A stretch of DNA of 64,000 nt from Marinobacterium lutimaris (GCF_900108065.1 NZ_FNVQ01000001.1:434001-498000); one strand, 5' to 3'. Shown: positions 50,478-61,201, counted from the first letter of the stretch. Translations and numbers: made by a program. The notes: generated by a model not told the origin, from the sequence alone.

Positions 50478-51635
50478 TTGATTCCCCAGGTTCGCCTGTC
50501 CGGCTTCTATCTTTTCTATTTCGCCTTTCTCGGTGCGCTGGTGCCTTACTGGAGTCTGTACCTGGGCTCCTTCGGCTTTGGTGCGCAAACCGTTGGTGTG
50601 CTCATGGGGATGCTGCACGCGACGCGGATTCTGGCGCCATCTCTCTGGGGTTGGCTGGCGGATCGCAGCGGCCGGCGCATGCTGATCGTTCGGCTGGGCG
50701 CATGCTGCGCCTGGCTGGTTTTTGCGCTTCTGTTCTGGGCGGAAACGCCGCTCTATATCGCTCTGGTTACTCTGGGCTTCAGCTTTTTCTGGAACGCGAT
50801 ACTGGCGCAGTTCGAGGTGGTCACCCTGCGTCACCTGGGGGATGAGAAAAATCGTTACAGCCGTATCCGGGTCTGGGGCTCTATCGGCTTTATCGGCGCG
50901 GTGATCGGCACCGGCTGGCTGCTGGATTGGCTGGATATCCGTACTTTACCTCTGGTGCTGTTGGGGCTGCTGGTACTGATCTGGCTGAACACGCTGATTG
51001 TTGGTCAGCGCCCGGAGGAGGTGCCGCAAGAGTCTGCTCCGGTTTCGGTGGGGGCAGTGATGCGCCAGCCCCAGGTGATCGCGTTTTTTGCGATCTGTTT
51101 TCTGGTGCAGTTCGGACATGGTCCTTATTACAGTTTTTTCAGCCCTATGCTCGAGTCCCTGGGGCATGATCGCAGCGTGATCGGAATGCTCTGGGCGCTG
51201 GGGGTGATTGCGGAAGTGGTCCTGTTTATCTGGATGCACTCGGTGCTGGAGCGTTGGTCCTATCGTGCGATTATGCTGGTGAGTCTCTGGCTCAGTGTCT
51301 TGCGTTGGACGCTGACGGCGCTGTTTCCTGATCAAATGCTGGTGCTGGCCTTTGCCCAAGTATTGCATGCGGCCAGTTTTGGCAGTCTTCATATCATCGG
51401 AATTGCGCTGGTTCAGCACTATTTCCCGCCCCGGACCCAAGGCCGGGGGCAGGCGTTTTTTTCCAGTCTTGGCTTTGGCGCTGGTGGCTTTCTGGGCTCG
51501 GTGGCGGCGGGCTATGTATGGGCCTGGGGCGGAGGTATGCCGGCATTTATGATGTCGGCGCTTGCCTGTCTGGTGGCTATAGTGCTGGCAACGCTCTGGA
51601 TTTACCCGGCAAAAGTGCAGCAAAATCCCGCTTGA
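50478..51635 (+). CDS. MFS transporter (MFS_1-like)
   Basis: A 385-residue major facilitator with about 12 helices. It begins VRLSGFYLFYFAFLGALVPYWSLYLGSFGF and has ADRSGRRMLIVRLG after helix 2 (the MFS loop 2-3 motif). The pattern resembles the MFS_1-like group that contains phenylpropionate permease HcaT and nucleoside transporters. Substrate is unknown. No ATG is available near the first helix; TTG at 50478 with a GGGGCG site 10 bases after speE is the likely start. Longer in-frame readings back to 50370 run inside speE and are not credible. Confidence 0.87.
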   Translation: MIPQVRLSGFYLFYFAFLGALVPYWSLYLGSFGFGAQTVGVLMGMLHATRILAPSLWGWLADRSGRRMLIVRLGACCAWLVFALLFWAETPLYIALVTLGFSFFWNAILAQFEVVTLRHLGDEKNRYSRIRVWGSIGFIGAVIGTGWLLDWLDIRTLPLVLLGLLVLIWLNTLIVGQRPEEVPQESAPVSVGAVMRQPQVIAFFAICFLVQFGHGPYYSFFSPMLESLGHDRSVIGMLWALGVIAEVVLFIWMHSVLERWSYRAIMLVSLWLSVLRWTLTALFPDQMLVLAFAQVLHAASFGSLHIIGIALVQHYFPPRTQGRGQAFFSSLGFGAGGFLGSVAAGYVWAWGGGMPAFMMSALACLVAIVLATLWIYPAKVQQNPA

Positions 51636-51774
51636 CGTTGTTTTGCAATGCAGGTCATATACTATAGTTCAAGCAGTTAGGTGCGGGAGTCGATAAAACG
51701 CTTGATGACCCCATCGGTATTATCGTTGGGGCGTGCGTTAGGTTCCCGAGCTTCCTCTCAAGGCGGAGTGTCGT

Positions 51775-52029
51775 ATGAAATTTACTATCAACGTCGATAT
51801 GACCCCGGAAGAGCTGCGTCGTGCCCTGGGGCTGCCCGATGTGAGCAGTCTGCAGGATGATATGGTCAATCGCGTACGCGAGCAGATGAATGCTGGCGTA
51901 GAAGGGTACGATCCTCTTAGTCTTCTCAAGCCTTATATGAACTCCAGTGTGGGTTCCATGGAGGCGCTGCAGAAAATGTTATTCACCATGATGAGTCAAT
52001 ACGGTCGTAAGGACGGCTCAAAAGACTGA
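51775..52029 (+). CDS. DUF6489-family small protein
   Basis: An 84-residue protein of unknown function assigned to DUF6489. It starts KFTINVDMTPEELRRALGLPDVSSLQDDMVNRVREQM and ends with a Met-rich helix (MEALQKMLFTMMSQYG). The ATG at 51775 follows an AAGGCGGAG stretch. It is the first gene of a pair with phaR (the phaR start follows 26-41 bases later). A possible weak promoter (TTGACG at 51632, CATATA at 51656, spacing 18) lies in the 139-base gap before it. Its link to PHA metabolism is by position only. Confidence 0.75.
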   Translation: MKFTINVDMTPEELRRALGLPDVSSLQDDMVNRVREQMNAGVEGYDPLSLLKPYMNSSVGSMEALQKMLFTMMSQYGRKDGSKD

Positions 52030-52070
52030 TTTAAGCTCGAGGAAAAAGAGAAGCAATGAAGGAGACGGAC

Positions 52071-52580
52071 GTGCGTATTCTCAGGAAGTACACCAACCGC
52101 CGGCTGTATGATACCTCCCGTAGTTGCTACGTGACGCTTGAAGACGTCAAGCAGCTTGTGCTCAACGGCGAACAGTTTCAGGTGCAGGACTCCAAGACCG
52201 GTAACGACCTGACCCGTAATATCCTGCTGCAGATTATCTCCGAGCAGGAGGCTGAGGGGCATGGCACGCTTCTGACCAACCAGGTGCTGCAGCAACTGAT
52301 CCGTTTTTACGGGGACAGCATGCAGGGCATGATGAGTCAGTATCTGGAGCAGAGCATCGCCGCTTTTCTGGAGCATCAGGATCGCATCCGCGAACAGATG
52401 CAGACCATGATGGGCGCCGCTAATCCACTGACCATGATGAATCGTTTTGCCGACCAGAATATGGCGGTCTGGAATATGTTCTCTCAGCGTGGCGATGAAG
52501 AAGCAAGCGCAGGCGCTGCTTCCGATGCCAGTGAGTCATCCGATACCAAGGCGGGTGGTGCCGATAAGAAAAAAGACTGA
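52071..52580 (+). CDS. phaR: PHA synthesis repressor PhaR
   Basis: DNA- and polymer-binding regulator that represses phasin and PHA genes until granules form. The N-terminal domain is RILRKYTNRRLYDTSRSCYVTLEDVKQLV, the PHB accumulation regulator DNA-binding signature (KY-NRRLYDT). Two PHB/PHA-binding repeats follow (RNILLQIISEQEAEG, LIRFYGDSMQGMMSQYLEQS). The tail is acidic, Ser/Ala-rich and ends in a basic DKKKD. I use GTG 52071, because AAGGAG lies six bases ahead. An ATG at 52056 would add five residues with a poor site. It converges with the class III phaC (31-base gap). Confidence 0.92.
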   Translation: MRILRKYTNRRLYDTSRSCYVTLEDVKQLVLNGEQFQVQDSKTGNDLTRNILLQIISEQEAEGHGTLLTNQVLQQLIRFYGDSMQGMMSQYLEQSIAAFLEHQDRIREQMQTMMGAANPLTMMNRFADQNMAVWNMFSQRGDEEASAGAASDASESSDTKAGGADKKKD

Positions 52581-52611
52581 TTGTGCAGCGCCGTCGGCTC
52601 GGTTGGTGATC

Positions 52612-53685
52612 TTAGTCGGCAGGGCTGTCCAGCCAGTCGCAGATGGCTGCTGGAACCTGCTTGAGGGCGCGGGAGCTGACGAAAACGCCGATATGGCCGG
52701 CGTCGACAATCAGCTCCTTGTAATGTCTGCTTGAAGTCGCCTGCTTCAGGGCCTTAGAGGAAGAGGGCGGCACCAGATGGTCATGGCGCCCGATAATGTT
52801 CAGAATCGGCTGCTTGATCTGTTTTAAATCGACCTTCCAGCCACCGATCTCTGCTTCGCCCTTGAGAAGCAGATTCTGCTGAAAAAACTGCTGGATAAAC
52901 TGTTTAAATGCTTCCCCTGCCTGGTCGGGTCCGTCGTTGATCCACTTTTCCATGCGCAGGAAGTTGAGTGCTTTCTCCCTGTCGCTAAGCTGCTTGGGCA
53001 GACCGAGGTTTTTCTGTACGCCAAGGCGCATGGGCATGAGCGAATTGTAGGTATCGTTCAGCAGCTCGCCCGGAATGTTGCCGTAGGTTTCTACCGCCAG
53101 GTCCGCATCCACCTCCATCGCCAGATGGCTCAGGGTAAAATCTGCGGTATGAAAATCCACTGGTGTCACCAGCGTGATCAGTCTCTCGATTCGCTCCGGG
53201 TGAAGCGCCGTGTAGCAGAGGCTGAAGGTGCCGCCCTGACAGATTCCCAATAGGTTGATCTTTTCTTGCGCGGCGTGCTTTGAACTGGCGCGGACACAGC
53301 TGTCGAGATAATCCTCGATATAGTCTTCAAGCGTCAGGTAGCGGTCTGAAGGTTCTGGGTAGCCCCAGTCGATAAGATAAACAGGGACGCCTTGACGGGT
53401 CAGTGAGCCGATCAATGAACGGTCGGGTTGAAGGTCTGCGATATAGGGGCGGTTCACCAGCGCATAACAGATAAGCACCGGTGGGAGCAGTTTGCTACCG
53501 CCGGTTTCCGTGGGGGGGTAGTAGTAAAGCCGCACCCGGTCGTTGCGGAATATCTCTTCCCGGGGCGTAGCGCCCACATCCACCTCTTCGATCTGCTGCA
53601 GCACTTGGTAGCTTTGCTGGAGGCGGTTGTTGAAGGTTTGCAGTTCCTCGCGGATAGTCTCTGCTGAAAGCGACAGGCCTTTCAT
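52612..53685 (-). CDS. phaC: Class III poly(3-hydroxyalkanoate) synthase subunit PhaC
   Basis: Catalytic subunit of the two-component class III PHA synthase. The 357-residue length and triad positions match the Allochromatium-type enzyme: nucleophile C149 in LLGICQGGTF, D302 in GRHDHLVPP and H331 in VDAGHIGVF. The lid region and SYQVLQQIEEVDVGATPREEIF N-terminus are also class III-like. It starts four bases inside the phaE stop (ATGA overlap), so the two subunits are co-translated. It converges with phaR. This is a second synthase in the window, distinct from the class I enzyme at 22.4-24.2 kb. Confidence 0.95.
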   Translation of the reverse strand: MKGLSLSAETIREELQTFNNRLQQSYQVLQQIEEVDVGATPREEIFRNDRVRLYYYPPTETGGSKLLPPVLICYALVNRPYIADLQPDRSLIGSLTRQGVPVYLIDWGYPEPSDRYLTLEDYIEDYLDSCVRASSKHAAQEKINLLGICQGGTFSLCYTALHPERIERLITLVTPVDFHTADFTLSHLAMEVDADLAVETYGNIPGELLNDTYNSLMPMRLGVQKNLGLPKQLSDREKALNFLRMEKWINDGPDQAGEAFKQFIQQFFQQNLLLKGEAEIGGWKVDLKQIKQPILNIIGRHDHLVPPSSSKALKQATSSRHYKELIVDAGHIGVFVSSRALKQVPAAICDWLDSPAD

Positions 53686-54599
53686 CTGTTGTTGCCTTTA
53701 TCGCCGTTTTTCTCGCCGAGGGTGCGTTTCAACTCTTCAATCTCTTCTTTTAGTTCTGTCAGCTCACTCAGTTCGCGTTTGAGTGATTTCAGTTCGCGAC
53801 GCTGTTGGTGTAGTTGCTGGTGAATCTGGCTCAGTTGCGCCTCGTTAGGGATGCCCAGTTGCTGCAGCTGAGTATTACGCAGCTGTTGAAGAAACAGGCG
53901 TAAGCGCATGACTGCATTGCTGATACGGCCGTGAGCCTTACGGTAGTCCAGCGTGGCGATCGCTTTGGAATAGCACTCCTCATAACTCTCGACCCATAGG
54001 TCATGGAGCTGCCCCAGCCCGTTTATGCTTGGGTCTGCAGTCTCTATGCTATCGAGGAAATTGCGGGTCGCCGAGGAGTTGATTTCGCTGTAGTGCGCGC
54101 TGTACTGGCGCAGGGCTTGTTCATATTCGATCAACAGGTCGACTCCGCTCTTAAGTTGCTGCTGCAGGCTATGCTGAAGTCCGAGCTGGTCAGGCGTGTT
54201 GAGCAGGCTTTTCAAACCGTGGATGAACGGGTTGTCGAGCAGCAGGTCGTCCTGAAAACTGTGTGTTCGGAACAGTGCGCCGAGCTGTTCCGGCAGCTGC
54301 CAGCGGCTCAGGATCCACTCCTGGGTCAGGCGGCGCAGATGGTCCTGGAAATGATTGATCAGGGCGCTGAGTTCGGTCTGGCGCCCCTGTTGTTCAATCA
54401 GTTCTATGATCTGCTCGGCGAAACGTGCGAACTCCAGCGACTGCTGGGTCAGCAGGCTGATGAGTTCGGCCTGAGGGCCTGATACGGATGTCGGGTCAGG
54501 TGACTGCCAGTTAAAAGGCGTGCCTCCCGGGGCTTCATGGCTCTGTTTGTCCAGATAGGTCGCCCACTGTTGCATCAGCTTCAGCAGATCATCGGCCAC
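53682..54599 (-). CDS. phaE: Class III PHA synthase subunit PhaE
   Basis: Partner subunit that activates class III PhaC. About 305 residues, almost entirely alpha-helical and polar, with a Leu/Gln-rich middle (LQHSLQQQLKSGVDLLIEYEQALRQYSAHY). The C-terminal coiled coil is visible (QLHQQRRELKSLKRELSELTELKEEIEELK). I use GTG 54599 with GGAG six bases ahead; a much longer in-frame reading to 54767 enters LysR-gene sequence and is not supported. The PhaE family diverges quickly, so the call rests on coupling to the class III phaC and on the coiled-coil layout. Confidence 0.88.
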   Translation of the reverse strand: MADDLLKLMQQWATYLDKQSHEAPGGTPFNWQSPDPTSVSGPQAELISLLTQQSLEFARFAEQIIELIEQQGRQTELSALINHFQDHLRRLTQEWILSRWQLPEQLGALFRTHSFQDDLLLDNPFIHGLKSLLNTPDQLGLQHSLQQQLKSGVDLLIEYEQALRQYSAHYSEINSSATRNFLDSIETADPSINGLGQLHDLWVESYEECYSKAIATLDYRKAHGRISNAVMRLRLFLQQLRNTQLQQLGIPNEAQLSQIHQQLHQQRRELKSLKRELSELTELKEEIEELKRTLGEKNGDKGNNR

Positions 54600-54657
54600 A
54601 GGGCTCTCCGTCCTAGGAAAATGTACCTGCGATCTTACCCTGCTGAGGGGAGGCCGG

Positions 54658-55548
54658 CTAGCGCAGCTGTCTGTAATCGCGCAGCAGTTTGACCAGTTCG
54701 CTCCCGGCGTTCGAGAGCGTGCGGTCGCGGTGGTAGATAAACCCCAGCGGGCGAAGAATAGGCTCACTGGCGATCGGCAGGGTGGTGAGTCCCTCGTCGA
54801 TCATCGTTTCCGGCAAGAGGCTCCAGCCCAGACCGATACGCACCATCATGCGAATAGTGTCGAGGTAGTTGGTACTCATGCCGAGGTTGGGTTTGAGCCC
54901 CTGCTCGGACAGCTGATCCTTTACCAGTTGGTGGGTGAAGGTGTTGGGCGCGGGGAGTAGCGCCGGATAGCGGGTCAGGGCTTCGAGGTCGGGTTTTTCC
55001 AATGCTGCCAGCGGGTGATCGGCAGCTACCACGTATTGTAGGGAGTCGACCCAGAGAACTTCGGCGTGAATGCGCGGGTCGTTGCTCGGCGCCAGTGTGA
55101 TCAGTGCCAGTTCCAGTTCGCCGCTGAGCACATGGTCGTAGGCGACCTCGGACTCATCAAAGCTGAGCTTGAGCTCGACGCCCGGGTAGCGCGTGCTGAA
55201 ATCCCTCAATACCGGGGGGAGTCGATGCAAACTGATATGGTGGCTGGCAGCCAGTGATAGGGTGCCTGTTACCTCGCCGGAGAGGTTCTGCAGCGACAGC
55301 GCAGCGTCCTCCAGGGCGTGCAGAATCTTTTGTGCCTGGGGCAGCAGGGTTCTGCCTGCTTCGGTCAGGGTAATGCGTCGGCCGATACGGTCGAAGAGGC
55401 GGCAATCAACCTGCTCTTCAAGGTGGGCTATCCTCTTGCTGACCGCCGACTGGGTCAGGAACAGCTTTTCTGCCGCGACGGAAAATGAGCCGCTGTCGGC
55501 GACCTGGACAAAAGCCTGAAGCGTCGCGCTGTCGAGTTGGGGATTCAT
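54658..55548 (-). CDS. LysR-family transcriptional regulator divergent from leuC
   Basis: The 296-residue protein has the LysR winged helix-turn-helix (QAFVQVADSGSFSVAAEKLFLTQSAVSKRIAHLEEQVDCRLFDRIGRRITLTEAG) and the ligand-binding domain with LSLAASHHISLHRLPPVL and ALITLAPSNDPRI. Divergent placement next to leuCDB suggests regulation of leucine genes, as in Pseudomonas. The effector is unknown. A perfect ATTCC-N5-GGAAT palindrome (55555-55569) lies seven bases upstream of its start codon and suits LysR binding. The ATG at 55548 has a poor ribosome site. Confidence 0.92.
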   Translation of the reverse strand: MNPQLDSATLQAFVQVADSGSFSVAAEKLFLTQSAVSKRIAHLEEQVDCRLFDRIGRRITLTEAGRTLLPQAQKILHALEDAALSLQNLSGEVTGTLSLAASHHISLHRLPPVLRDFSTRYPGVELKLSFDESEVAYDHVLSGELELALITLAPSNDPRIHAEVLWVDSLQYVVAADHPLAALEKPDLEALTRYPALLPAPNTFTHQLVKDQLSEQGLKPNLGMSTNYLDTIRMMVRIGLGWSLLPETMIDEGLTTLPIASEPILRPLGFIYHRDRTLSNAGSELVKLLRDYRQLR

Positions 55549-55554
55549 CGATAT

Positions 55555-55569
55555 ATTCCGATAAGGAAT
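55555..55569. promoter_or_regulatory. LysR-type operator between the regulator gene and leuC
   Basis: ATTCC-GATAA-GGAAT is a perfect five-base dyad that contains a T-N11-A pattern (T55556, A55568), the LysR-type consensus. Its closeness to the LysR start codon suggests autoregulation and possible control of leuC on the other strand. Confidence 0.6.
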
Positions 55570-55661
55570 TTAATTTAAGAAAATAATGAATTTGTCTACC
55601 GGGGGCAACTGCAATAGCATGGCGCGACTGTCAAAGCATAATGAATACGGGGATCAAGCTG

Positions 55662-57083
<1,422 letters not shown>

Positions 57084-57096
57084 GAGGAGCAGGAAA

Positions 57097-57747
57097 ATGA
57101 GAAAATTTACCCAGCATACCGGTGTTGTCGCTCCGCTGGATCGTGCCAACGTCGATACCGATATGATCATTCCGAAGCAGTTCCTGAAGTCGATCAAGCG
57201 TGCCGGCTTTGGCCCGAACCTGTTCGATGAACTGCGTTACATGGATGAAGGTCAGCCGGACCAGGATTGCTCCGGGCGTCCGCTGAACCCGGATTTTGTG
57301 CTGAACCTGCCGCGTTACGCAGGCTCTAGCGTGCTGCTGGCGCGTGAGAACTTCGGTTGCGGGTCCAGCCGTGAGCACGCCCCTTGGGCGCTGGATGATT
57401 ACGGTTTTCGTGCCGTAATCGCACCGAGCTTTGCGGATATCTTTTACAACAACTGCTTCAAGAACGGCCTGCTGCCGATCGTGCTGAACGATTCCCAGGT
57501 AGACCAGCTGTTCAAGGAAGTGGAAGCCAACGAAGGTTATCAGCTGACCGTCGATCTGGAACGTCAGGTGGTTGTTTCTCCCTCGGGCGAAGAGTTCGCC
57601 TTTGAGGTTGATGGCTTCCGTCGTCACTGTCTGTTGGAGGGGCTCGATGATATCGGCCTAACTCTGCAGAATGCCGATTCGATCAAGGCTTACGAAGAGC
57701 GTCGCCGCCAGGAAGCTCCCTGGCTGTTCGATGCCATTCATAACTGA
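57097..57747 (+). CDS. leuD: 3-isopropylmalate dehydratase small subunit
   Basis: Small subunit forming the isopropylmalate isomerase with LeuC. The 216-residue protein starts [32 protein letters not shown] and has [37 protein letters not shown], the LeuD signature. The ATG has AGAGGAGCAGG ahead. It lies between leuC and leuB with short spacers in one operon. Confidence 0.97.
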   Translation: MRKFTQHTGVVAPLDRANVDTDMIIPKQFLKSIKRAGFGPNLFDELRYMDEGQPDQDCSGRPLNPDFVLNLPRYAGSSVLLARENFGCGSSREHAPWALDDYGFRAVIAPSFADIFYNNCFKNGLLPIVLNDSQVDQLFKEVEANEGYQLTVDLERQVVVSPSGEEFAFEVDGFRRHCLLEGLDDIGLTLQNADSIKAYEERRRQEAPWLFDAIHN

Positions 57748-57762
57748 TTCAGGAATAGAATA

Positions 57763-58842
57763 ATGAGCAAGAATGTACTGCTGTTGCCGGGTGACGGAAT
57801 CGGCCCGGAGATCGTGACCGAAGCGCGCAAGGTGCTGGAGAACGTCAACGCCAAGTTCGGCCTGGGGCTGGAACTGAGCGAAGCAAAGGTTGGCGGTTCG
57901 GCTATCGACGCCACCGGCAAGCCGTTGCCGGAAGAGACGCTGACCGCCTGCAAAGCCGCCGATGCGATCCTGCTGGGTGCCGTTGGTGGTCCGAAATGGG
58001 ATACCAACCCCGACTTCGCTATCCGTCCGGAGAAAGGTCTGCTGGGTATCCGTTCCGAACTGGAGCTGTTCGGCAACCTGCGTCCGGCGATTCTTTACCC
58101 GCAGCTGGCGCACGCCTCCACGCTGAAGGAGGAGGTGGTCTCTGGTCTGGATATCCTCATCGTGCGTGAACTGACCGGTGGTATCTACTTCGGTAAGCCG
58201 CGCGGCGTGCGTGAGAAAGAGGGTGGTATCCGCGAAGGTTACAACACCTACGTTTACGACGAGAACGAAATCCGCCGTATCGGTCGTGTCGCGTTTGAAG
58301 CGGCCCGAGCCCGTAACAAGAAGCTCTGCTCCGTCGACAAGGCCAACGTGCTGGAAGTGACCGTGCTCTGGCGCGAAATCATGGAAGAGCTGAAGGCGGA
58401 ATACCCGGACGTAGAACTAAGCCATATGTACGTGGATAACGCGGCGATGCAGTTGGTGCGTGCGCCCAAGCAGTTCGACGTGATCGTCACCGGCAACATG
58501 TTTGGCGATATCCTCTCCGATGCGGCCGCCATGTTGACCGGTTCCATCGGCATGCTGCCGTCCGCTTCCCTGGATAAAAACGGCAAGGGTATGTACGAGC
58601 CGTGTCACGGTTCTGCGCCGGATATCGCCGGTCAGGGCAAGGCGAACCCGTTGGCAACTATACTGTCAGCCGCTATGATGTTGCGTTACTCGCTCGACCA
58701 GGGTGAAGCGGCGGATGCTATCGAGCAGGCGGTCAGCAAAGTGCTGGATCAGGGGCTGCGTACTCCTGATATCCTGTCTGCCGGTATGCGTCAGGTCAGC
58801 ACATCCGAAATGGGTGATGCGGTAGTCGCAGCGCTGGCATAA
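57763..58842 (+). CDS. leuB: 3-isopropylmalate dehydrogenase
   Basis: NAD-dependent oxidative decarboxylation of 3-isopropylmalate in leucine synthesis. [34 protein letters not shown] (substrate-binding arginines), [34 protein letters not shown] (metal-binding Asp residues) and [21 protein letters not shown] are diagnostic. The 359 residues match. It follows leuD after 15 bases. A terminator follows (58883-58925). Confidence 0.98.
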   Translation: MSKNVLLLPGDGIGPEIVTEARKVLENVNAKFGLGLELSEAKVGGSAIDATGKPLPEETLTACKAADAILLGAVGGPKWDTNPDFAIRPEKGLLGIRSELELFGNLRPAILYPQLAHASTLKEEVVSGLDILIVRELTGGIYFGKPRGVREKEGGIREGYNTYVYDENEIRRIGRVAFEAARARNKKLCSVDKANVLEVTVLWREIMEELKAEYPDVELSHMYVDNAAMQLVRAPKQFDVIVTGNMFGDILSDAAAMLTGSIGMLPSASLDKNGKGMYEPCHGSAPDIAGQGKANPLATILSAAMMLRYSLDQGEAADAIEQAVSKVLDQGLRTPDILSAGMRQVSTSEMGDAVVAALA

Positions 58843-58882
58843 GGCCGGCGGCGCAGATTCACTTGCGCCAGGCAGAACCCTG

Positions 58883-58925
58883 ACGGGACAGACCCGACGA
58901 TCAGTGTTGAGTCTGTCCCGTTTGT
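58883..58925 (+). terminator. Terminator after leuCDB
   Basis: A perfect 11-base-pair stem (ACGGGACAGAC / GTCTGTCCCGT) with a 17-base loop is followed by TTTGTAT. The large loop is unusual, but the stem and T-rich tail fit transcription termination before asd. Confidence 0.75.
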
Positions 58926-58988
58926 ATATCTGTTGCCGGGTCGCGAGTTTTAAAAGCTAATAAAGCAAATTAATAGTTGGGGGCACGA

Positions 58989-60104
58989 ATGAAGCGTGTA
59001 GGTTTTGTAGGCTGGCGAGGCATGGTTGGCTCGGTCCTGATGCAGCGTATGCTGGAAGAGAAGGATTTCGATCACATTGCGGAGCCGGTGTTTTTCACCA
59101 CCTCTCAGGTTGGCGCGGCAGGCCCGAATATCGGTAAAGATATTCCGGCTCTGAAAGATGCGCGTGACATTGAAGAGCTCAAGCAGATGGACGCTATTGT
59201 CTCCTGCCAGGGTGGTGACTACACAACCGAGGTGTTCGCCAAACTGCGCGAGTCCGGTTGGGATGGCTACTGGATCGATGCGGCGTCCACGCTGCGTATG
59301 GCTGATGACAGTCTGATCGTGCTGGATCCGGTTAACCTGGACGTGATCAAGGATGGCCTGAGCAAGGGCATCAAAAACTACGTCGGCGGCAACTGCACCG
59401 TCTCCCTGATGTTGATGGGTCTGGGTGGTCTGTTCAAGCAGGATCTGGTTGAGTGGGTCAGCTCCATGACTTACCAGGCAGCCTCCGGTGCCGGCGCTCA
59501 GAACATGCGTGAGCTGATCAAGCAGATGGGTCAGATCCATGCGGGCTCCGAAGCGATGCTGGCGGATCCGTCCTCTGCGATTCTTGATATCGATCGTCAG
59601 GTCGCTGCCACCATGCGTTCCGGTGAGTTCGCCACCGATAACTTCGGTGTGCCGCTGGCCGGCTCCCTGATCCCCTGGATCGACAAAGCCGTCGACCTGG
59701 GTCAGAGCAAGGAAGAGTGGAAAGGCTACGTCGAGACCAACAAGATCCTGGGTCTGAACGACAGTCCGGTACCGATCGATGGCACTTGCGTGCGTATCGG
59801 CGCCATGCGCTGCCACAGCCAGGCGTTCACCGTTAAACTCAAGCGCGATGTGCCGCTGGACGAGATCGAAGCGATGATCGCCGAGGCCAACGACTGGGTC
59901 AGCGTGGTACCGAACGAGCGTGAAGTGACCATGACCGATCTGTCCCCGGCCAAGGTGACCGGTACGCTGGGTATCCCGGTTGGCCGTCTGCGTAAAATGC
60001 GCATGGGCCCGGATTATCTCAACGCCTTCAGCGTGGGTGACCAGCTGCTGTGGGGTGCTGCGGAGCCGCTGCGCCGCATGCTGCGTATCCTGATCGAAGA
60101 CTGA
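58989..60104 (+). CDS. asd: Aspartate-semialdehyde dehydrogenase
   Basis: Makes aspartate semialdehyde for lysine/diaminopimelate, threonine and methionine. [22 protein letters not shown] is the NADP-binding start; the active cysteine is C136 in [28 protein letters not shown] and [16 protein letters not shown] (catalytic His in MRCHSQA) follow. The 371-residue enzyme is the E. coli type. ATG 58989 with GGGGGCACG ahead is preferred over a TTG at 58977. A terminator follows (60129-60170), then the usg paralogue. Confidence 0.98.
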   Translation: MKRVGFVGWRGMVGSVLMQRMLEEKDFDHIAEPVFFTTSQVGAAGPNIGKDIPALKDARDIEELKQMDAIVSCQGGDYTTEVFAKLRESGWDGYWIDAASTLRMADDSLIVLDPVNLDVIKDGLSKGIKNYVGGNCTVSLMLMGLGGLFKQDLVEWVSSMTYQAASGAGAQNMRELIKQMGQIHAGSEAMLADPSSAILDIDRQVAATMRSGEFATDNFGVPLAGSLIPWIDKAVDLGQSKEEWKGYVETNKILGLNDSPVPIDGTCVRIGAMRCHSQAFTVKLKRDVPLDEIEAMIAEANDWVSVVPNEREVTMTDLSPAKVTGTLGIPVGRLRKMRMGPDYLNAFSVGDQLLWGAAEPLRRMLRILIED

Positions 60105-60128
60105 ATAAGTCTAGCTTGAACTAAACTA

Positions 60129-60170
60129 ACAGCCCGGCCTGGGTTTCCAGTGGCCGGGCTGTTTTTGTTT
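60129..60170 (+). terminator. Terminator after asd
   Basis: Stem ACAGCCCGGCC / GGCCGGGCTGT (11 pairs) with a 12-base loop is followed by TTTTGTTTTT. A clear intrinsic terminator separating asd from usg. Confidence 0.9.
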
Positions 60171-60199
60171 TTAACACCCTGATAAAGCTTGCGGAATAT

Positions 60200-61201
60200 A
60201 TGACTGTGAATGTTGCGATTATCGGTGTCAGCACCCTGACTGGCGAAAACCTGCTTGAGATTCTGGATGGGCGTGAGTTTCAGATCGATGCGCTGAAACT
60301 GTTCGATCAGCCGGATGAGGCGGGTCGCGCGCTAATGTACAAGGGGCGTTCGACTCGGGTAAGGCCGATCGATCAGCTGGGTGCAGAAAGCGGCCTGGAT
60401 ATCATTTTCCTGGGCGACAACGCTTTGACCGACGAACAGCTTGCGTTAGCTGCAGAAGCAGGCGCTCTGGTGATCGACCTGTATCCGGGACGACAGCAGG
60501 AAGCACCAGTGTTCGTGCCGGAGGTTAACGGCGCTGCGCTGGCTGAGATTGAACGCGGTGATATTGTGGGTAGCCCCTGTTCCGCGGTTGTGACCGCTGC
60601 GTTGTCCCTGGCGCCGCTGCAGTCCGAATACCAGTTGCTGAAATTGAACGCTTTTGCGATGCAATCCGCTGCCGAGCTTGGTCGTCCGGGCGTGGAAGCG
60701 CTGGCCTCTGAAACCGCGCGCCTGCTGAATGCCCGTGATGCTGATCCGAGCCTGTTCCCTGTTCAGTACGCGTTTAATGTTCTTACCCCTGCCGAAGAGG
60801 TGGATGCCGAGGGCCAGTCCCTTACCGAGCGTCGTTTTGTTTCCGAGCTCAAGGAAGTTCTGGGTGATGACGAACTTGAGGTGGTGATGCAGGCCGCCCT
60901 GGTGCCTTCGTTTTATGGTGTCTCAGTGATGTTGCAGGCGGAAACAGCGCGGCCCGTTGATTTAGAACAGGCGGGAAGATTGCTGTCAGCCGCAGACAGT
61001 GTGATACTCCATCGCGGACAGAAGCCGGTTACGCCGGTCGGAAGTGCCGTCGGTAACGATCAGGTACACGTCAGCCGTCTGCGTCTTGAAGCGGATAGCG
61101 ATAGCTGTGTCGGTCTCTGCGCTTTGACCGATAACCTTCGTAAGGGCAGTGCGCTTAATGCTGTTCAGATTGCCGAGCACTGGATCAGGCTGCACAGCTG
61201 A
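60200..61201 (+). CDS. usg: Usg-type Asd paralogue, probably non-catalytic
   Basis: Paralogue of aspartate-semialdehyde dehydrogenase found between asd and fimV in pseudomonads. It begins VNVAIIGVSTLTGENLLEIL with a degraded nucleotide-binding motif. A cysteine is retained (C127, GSPCSAVV), but the catalytic His segment of the Asd family (FYGHS in the general form) reads SFYGVSVML, with Val in place of His. Asd activity is therefore unlikely. The 333-residue length is kept. Function unknown. No ATG conflict; it starts 30 bases after the asd terminator. fimV follows after 181 bases. Confidence 0.9.
   Translation: MTVNVAIIGVSTLTGENLLEILDGREFQIDALKLFDQPDEAGRALMYKGRSTRVRPIDQLGAESGLDIIFLGDNALTDEQLALAAEAGALVIDLYPGRQQEAPVFVPEVNGAALAEIERGDIVGSPCSAVVTAALSLAPLQSEYQLLKLNAFAMQSAAELGRPGVEALASETARLLNARDADPSLFPVQYAFNVLTPAEEVDAEGQSLTERRFVSELKEVLGDDELEVVMQAALVPSFYGVSVMLQAETARPVDLEQAGRLLSAADSVILHRGQKPVTPVGSAVGNDQVHVSRLRLEADSDSCVGLCALTDNLRKGSALNAVQIAEHWIRLHS

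Noticed and set aside
54600-54767. N-terminal extension of PhaE
   Set aside because: It runs into the end of the LysR gene and has a non-PhaE composition; GTG 54599 has GGAG at proper spacing.
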